Source: Piper betle
Lineage: Eukaryota; Streptophyta; Magnoliopsida; Piperales; Piperaceae
Reading direction: 5' to 3'
Length of the DNA: 64,000 nt
NCBI GenBank assembly: GCA_033002965.1
Contig: JAURVB010014834.1
Span: forward strand, 37,585-101,584
Positions 59,083 to 64,000 of this stretch are shown one piece after another. The first letter of the stretch is position 1; every line of letters starts with the position of its first letter. Under the pieces are notes generated by a model, which had not been told where the DNA came from, made no database searches, and was given only the letters and a program-made list of their open reading frames with translations. Both the position numbers and the translations under genes were made by a program.

Positions 59083-62000
59083 CAACTACACCATAGTCAC
59101 GTTGTGCACTGCAAAATACACTACCTTATACTCTACATTTCTTTGGGTGTGAGAAGCTTAAAGTGTAGAAATATAATGATTACAGGGACCCTCCTCGACA
59201 AGATCCTTAACATGAGTAAATATTTTTGAGAACTCAAATGCACACAAAATCCGATAAAAAATGTACATGGCTTGAGACATAAGTCATATAATAGGCCCCA
59301 AGGAAATAAGGGTAACTTGAAGCAAGGCTAGATTTTTCGAAATCAACTTAAAGGATCTCATCCTCGAGGGTTATTAATCACATTAAAATTTTATTTTCAA
59401 GGATCCTGCATCAAATGGGTTTTCCAATAAATGTGCTGCTTAACATATCGTTTTGAAATAAATAAGAGGACCTGTGCTAAGTGTTATATAATAAAACATC
59501 CAATTAACATGTCCTATGGTGAAAATAAAACACAACAGAGCATAACAATAAAAGAGAGAAGGCGAGTCCTAATAGATGTGTGATCTAAGCTGCAAACGTG
59601 CACAATTCTAATAGACCTGTGATCTAAGCTCCAAGCGTGCACAATTCTAATAGACCTATGATCTAAGCTCCAAGCGTGCACACTCTAACAACGAGCTCAG
59701 ACTCTAAAGCCTAAATCAAAAACCCATATCAGTACACAACTTTAATCTAAATGATGCATGATGAAGTGTGTGCGTGCTCATAATAATAAATAGTCTAAAC
59801 AATGCAATTTAATCAACTAAACATGCATGGCACAAAAAACTAGGTAAAACCATAGTATCAGGTATAATCCATCATAACACATTAATGAGTGCATGAAAAT
59901 TATCATATCAACAATATTAATTATCAACAAGTCATGAAATAACCATGTAATAGCTCACGTGCGCCCATTATAATTAAATAAAATAATTAAGACCATATTC
60001 ATACAAGAATCATGTAATTAAAATAAATAAATAATAAAATTATAAAATAAATCATGAATGATACTAAAATATCTCAAATCATATGTATAACAATGTCACA
60101 TGGTCACATAAAATAAATCCCATGCATACGAATCAATAATCAATATCGGCAAGCAATAAAACAAGAGTCAATAATAAACAAACAAACAAACAAATAATTT
60201 AATAAATAAATAAATAGACATATAAATATAAAAACACTCAAGAGTGTCCTAAGCATGTCATACAATATGAGAATGCATCTAAAGAAGCATAAACCGATGG
60301 AAAGGGCCAAAAACAATGCGAATCAAGTTTGGCCCAGTCGGGTTGCAGAAATGGACCAAACCGGTTCCACAAAAAATAGCCGAACCAAACTGGCATGCAG
60401 TGTTCAATGCCGAAAAGGAAGAGGGGTGATGACGGCTGCCATTGGGGGCGGCATAGGGACAGAAGCCAGTCGGGATTGACAAGGCGGATGATAGTGATCA
60501 CGGTGGGTGGTGGCAAGGCGGCCGGAGAGGAGATGGCCGGCCAAAAAATGGGAGAAAAGGCAGCTGCTAGGGCTATTATTGCCAGAAAGATAACTGCCTC
60601 GCTGTCAGCAACGGGACAACAGAAGCCGGCAGGGTTGGTCGGGATCGACTGATGTCAATGAGAGAAGTCAATCGGAGATGGTGGTGATGTAGGAGGCAGC
60701 CTATCGGCAGAGAAATTCCAGCAAAAAGTAGCGGCAGTGGTCATGCAACACTGGGGCTTTCCGACATAATTCTGGCAACGTCCAGCCATGGTAAGACTCC
60801 GGTGTGGTTCTAACTGATAGTTGGCGATGAGGACTATCAATCTCATGCTGTGGCGCAGCCGGACAGGCGATGGTACGATGGCGGAGGTGCTCCAAAGTTG
60901 GGGTGGTCTTCAAGATGGTTTTCTGGTAAGCCAGAGAGGTAATTGGGTCAATGTGGGGCTAGGATTGTTGTCGGTATGTGGGTGCTAAACGAACGAGCGT
61001 AGCCGAACTCGACATGTGTTCAACACTCGACTCAAATAGTTCAAAGCTCGATTCGTGCTCAAACTCGAGATCGAACGAGTTTTGAACATGCATGCTCAAG
61101 CTCGGCTTGAATATTTTTATGTTCTTCGAGCTCGACTCGAGCTTGAATATACTTAAACTATTTAATTTTGATGACTCAGGTAAAAACCGGCTCGATTGTA
61201 AAGTGAAAAAAGTAACTCAATTTAAAAAATAAAGTCAGCATGGATTGAACTCATGACTTCCATGCCCTTTAACTTGAATACCTACCATCCAAGCTATCCC
61301 ACTATTTTGTTATTATATTGTATATAAATAAATATAACTAGTTATAATTAAAATTATTAGTATATATATATATATATAATATAAAGACTATATTATTATA
61401 TTATTTTATCAAGTCGAGCTTCGAGTTGATTTCGAGTTATAACTAAGTTGAGTCGAGTCGAATACTACCTTGCTCAAACTCGGCTCGAAGGATTCGAGGT
61501 CGAGTCGAGTTCGAGTTCGAGCATTTAAATATCGAGTTTCGAGTCGAGTCAAACCAAGCCAAATGCCAAATGCTCACGAGCTGGCTCGCTCAATTAGTAG
61601 CCCTAGTTGTCCGTGACGAGACAAGGACAGCGGTGGTGATGGCTCGGCAAACGGAGGTCGGGGTGGAGAGGTATGAGGGTCCAACGTGAGGAGTAGATGA
61701 GGATAGAAAAAGGGTGCAAGTGCATGGATGTGCACTTGACGTTCTAAAATCTAACACATGGTACTCCCGTGGGTCATGTGAGGCCGACCAGGGACGAAAT
61801 CATATGTCAAAACTAGCGTGAAGCCAAATGAAATCTCTGTAATCATGAATTGAGGTCCAAAGTCCAAAATCGGCTGGAAATCATAAAATATGACCGAAAA
61901 ATCAAATCAAACTTCAACCATAGCATGACTAGAACTAACTAATTCCCAATGTGAAATGATCAACCCAAAATGCCCAATGCTGAAGTCTAAATGTAGTCAC

Positions 62001-62272
62001 AGCCCCAATCAAAACCCTAATGCTCACTCAAAACCCGACTTGGTCATTAGATGGGATAGATTTAACATGACAAATGACACGGGATATGTTCGCCGCATTC
62101 CACGCATCATCCTAAGCACGCCATGATTTAAACAAGCCATATCATGGATCACGAACCAACTATACTGACAAAAGCAACTTAAAAGTTGAACCAAACAGTA
62201 AACCAACATGAAACCTACCTGAATCGGGTCAAAAGCCGACTAAAACCCTGAACTAAAGGTTTGGGTTTTACA
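59083..62272 (-). other. Further LTR-related DNA, with tandem repeat and MITE
   Basis: Shares CTCATCCTCGAGGGTTATTA (59353) with the LTRs above and ends GGGTTTTACA at 62272, so it is probably another, more diverged LTR of the same family. At 59568-59685 a 39-bp unit (TGATCTAAGCTCCAAGCGTG) occurs three times. 59990-60230 is AT-rich with (AAAC)n. 60300-60950 is GC-rich, with overlapping motif-free frames on both strands. The start of the LTR is not identified. Confidence 0.5.
60967..61613 (-). mobile_element. hAT MITE family copy 4 (element 60975-61605)
   Basis: The flanks GTTGTCGG (60967-60974) and GTTGTCCG (61606-61613) match at 7 of 8. The right end (reverse complement TAGGGCTACTAATTGAGCGA) is intact. 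The left end TATGTGGGTGCTAAACGAAC carries small changes. The tRNA-like segment is at about 61240-61308 on the minus strand: A-box-like TAGCTTGGATGGTAGG and B-box-like GAGTTCAATCC, the latter close to a real B box. A TA tract lies at 61355-61378. Confidence 0.87.
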
Positions 62273-62889
62273 ACCAGCACACAAAATATACGTAAGCGGA
62301 TCTACCCCTTAAGGAGGCTTAGATGGTAACTTTACTAGGTTTTTCATACAATGTGTGTTGATCATACTAAGATATGCAGGCTCTTACACTTAAAACTCAT
62401 AATATAAGTACTTCGAGTCACGAGAGAGGCAACACTTCCCCGACTACTAAGAGGTGAATTTGTAGATGGAATGGTCACTTCAAGCTACACAAAGGCAACA
62501 CCACTAATAAAGAACTTTTAGTAATGTAGATGCATGATCCGGTTCTTATACTTAGTTCCAACCTTTGTGTTAGGTAATTTATTATTATGTTGATGCTAGT
62601 CTTGCAATAAAGTAAACATTAGGTCTTGGAAACCTGTTCCACATACCCCTGGAACATACCCCTGTAGAAAGAAAGTACCCTTGTAGAAAGAAAGTAAATT
62701 CATAGAGGCATCATCTTGTGCCAAGGCATTATACCCTAGCACTCAGCCTTTACGTGGACCTTTAAAGTGGTATGAACCACAAGTTCCTTCGGTCCACATT
62801 CTTCTATCACACACACACACAGGTGCACCAAATATGCTTTGTGTACCTTAATTTCTTCTCGTCATGTTCCAGGACTTTGAGGCTTATAC
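62273..62889. other. No gene recognised
   Basis: Spacer between two LTR-type borders. A short duplication (GAACATACCCCTG / TGTAGAAAGAAAGTA, 62640-62695) and a (CA)n run (62810-62822) are the only structures seen. Confidence 0.4.
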
Positions 62890-63525
62890 TGTAACACCCC
62901 AATTTCGGTTCACTTAAGAACCAAACCAGAAATATTGCGATTGAGTCGAGTCATGTTTAAAGTTGTCAGTAGGTATGATTCGATCGATAAAATAGATCGA
63001 AACAACCCACTTGGTCATTAGAATGGAAGACATTATTAAATACCCATCAAAACACATCAAACATAAATAAAAGTAAGAAAGTAAATAACTGTGCTGAGCC
63101 CAAGTGTGTGTAGCATTTATCTATCCTCCCACCAAAGTCGACTTAGGATTTGCATGACCAATATATATTATATGAAAACCGTCAGTAATAAATGTTACTG
63201 GTCTGAAAAATAACTAATACAATACTGGCATAATGGGTATTCCATTACCCACGAAAACTTATGAAATATCAAAATTGCCCTCACATTGGGCGGTAAGCAA
63301 ACATACTGAAGCAATTGCTGGCTCGATACACGACTCATAATCATATTTATACATACATACAACACTTACGCCCTCACACCTTCCATATCACCCACCATAG
63401 TACTCGAGTGGCAAAACGAATAGTTAAGTTAGTGCCACAAATTTCGGAAATACGCTGCATTACGCAGTACCATCATACACCGCACTACCTCATGGTTTGA
63501 AAGAGTACTAGTGCGGCCCATACAT
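62890..63525 (-). other. Start of another TGTAACACCCC-type LTR, truncated
   Basis: TGTAACACCCCAATTTCGGT at 62890 matches the conserved LTR start at 52862 and 55120. No primer site precedes it and similarity fades within a few hundred bases. Probably an LTR fragment. Confidence 0.5.
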
Positions 63526-63526
63526 A

Positions 63527-64000
63527 TGTTAAGTGTTTAAAATATATAATATTTCCCCATGTTTTTAATATGATTTTGTACTTCCCGGGTATAAACATTA
63601 TTAATTAAGTAATATTTTACTTTATTTTTTTAGTTAATTAATATTTTATTATATATGCTTAACTTTGATGTTTTAATGCAGAAAAAGATGAATAAATTAA
63701 GCTTTGGATTTGATTGGTCATGACACTTGGCGCCACCCAATGGCTACAATGTATGGTGTTCAATGGAGTCGAACAGTTGGAAACTTAAAGGGACATTATA
63801 ATTAATTAGATTACGTCGATATGTGAACACCCTCTTCGAATTCTTGTATCTCCACTTCTATATAAAGGGGTGGTCATTTGTTGTTGATCATATCTCATCT
63901 CTTGGCTTCAGATTGTAGTAGAAGTAGTAGTTTTAGTTTTTGTAATTTCTTTCTCTTTCGTAATAAAAGTTAGTTTCTTCTTTATATTTTTTTCTTTATA
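63527..64000 (+). promoter_or_regulatory. Probable LTR promoter with TATA box and poly(A) signal
   Basis: TATATAAA lies at 63859-63866, and AATAAA follows about 100 bp later (63962-63967). The R-like stretch between is pyrimidine-rich at its end (TTTCTTTCTCTTTCG). Such close promoter and poly(A) signals are typical of U3-R of an LTR rather than a gene start. The element would continue beyond the window. A plain gene promoter cannot be excluded. Confidence 0.4.

Overview
This window looks like nuclear DNA of a flowering plant. It has one large conserved gene split by many introns, plant-type Ty1/copia and Ty3/gypsy retrotransposon remains with initiator-Met-tRNA primer sites, hAT-type miniature elements and AT-rich intergenic DNA. 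The strongly GC-rich first exon of the conserved gene hints at a monocot, but that is weak evidence and I cannot name the species.

The anchor is a complete BRCA2 homologue on the minus strand (37752-48020). I could resolve 23 coding exons with compatible phases and splice sites, about 1,245 codons in all. The N-terminus is followed by a run of single-repeat BRC exons, each phase 1-1 and most exactly 138 nt. Next come a large Ser/Asn-rich exon with two more BRC-like units, the helical/OB/tower DNA-binding region, and two small C-terminal exons. The last two exons lie beyond a 3.5-kb intron filled with a decayed copia element and a hAT MITE. Two exons carry single-base homopolymer length changes (+1 near 44792, -1 near 43931). 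These break the frame in the DNA-binding region: either assembly errors or true damage.

Almost everything else is mobile DNA. 1-3335: an internally deleted gypsy element (gag start and RNase H-integrase, no protease or RT core), joined through a shared ~154-bp LTR to a tandem TRIM array. 4204-5500: a non-autonomous hAT with 8-bp target duplication and AATCGG subterminal repeats. A second hAT MITE family has four copies (6748, 23493, 40148, 60975), each with TAGGGCTRCTA-type ends, near-perfect 8-bp target duplications and an internal tRNA-like segment. 15380-17480, 24195-26380, 33480-33840 and 38734-41505 are copia remains. 49985-57410 is a head-to-tail array of LTR / ~630-bp internal / LTR units, in which the LTRs differ mainly in copy number of an internal minisatellite. 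Related LTR DNA continues to about 63.5 kb. A 677-bp foldback element sits in a (TA)n tract at 32416-33092.

Between 27.6 and 33.2 kb, exon-like pieces on the plus strand fit together in phase and end in a stop codon at 33194. They may be the end of a Ser-rich plant gene that I do not recognise. Stretches for which I see no gene are listed as such.
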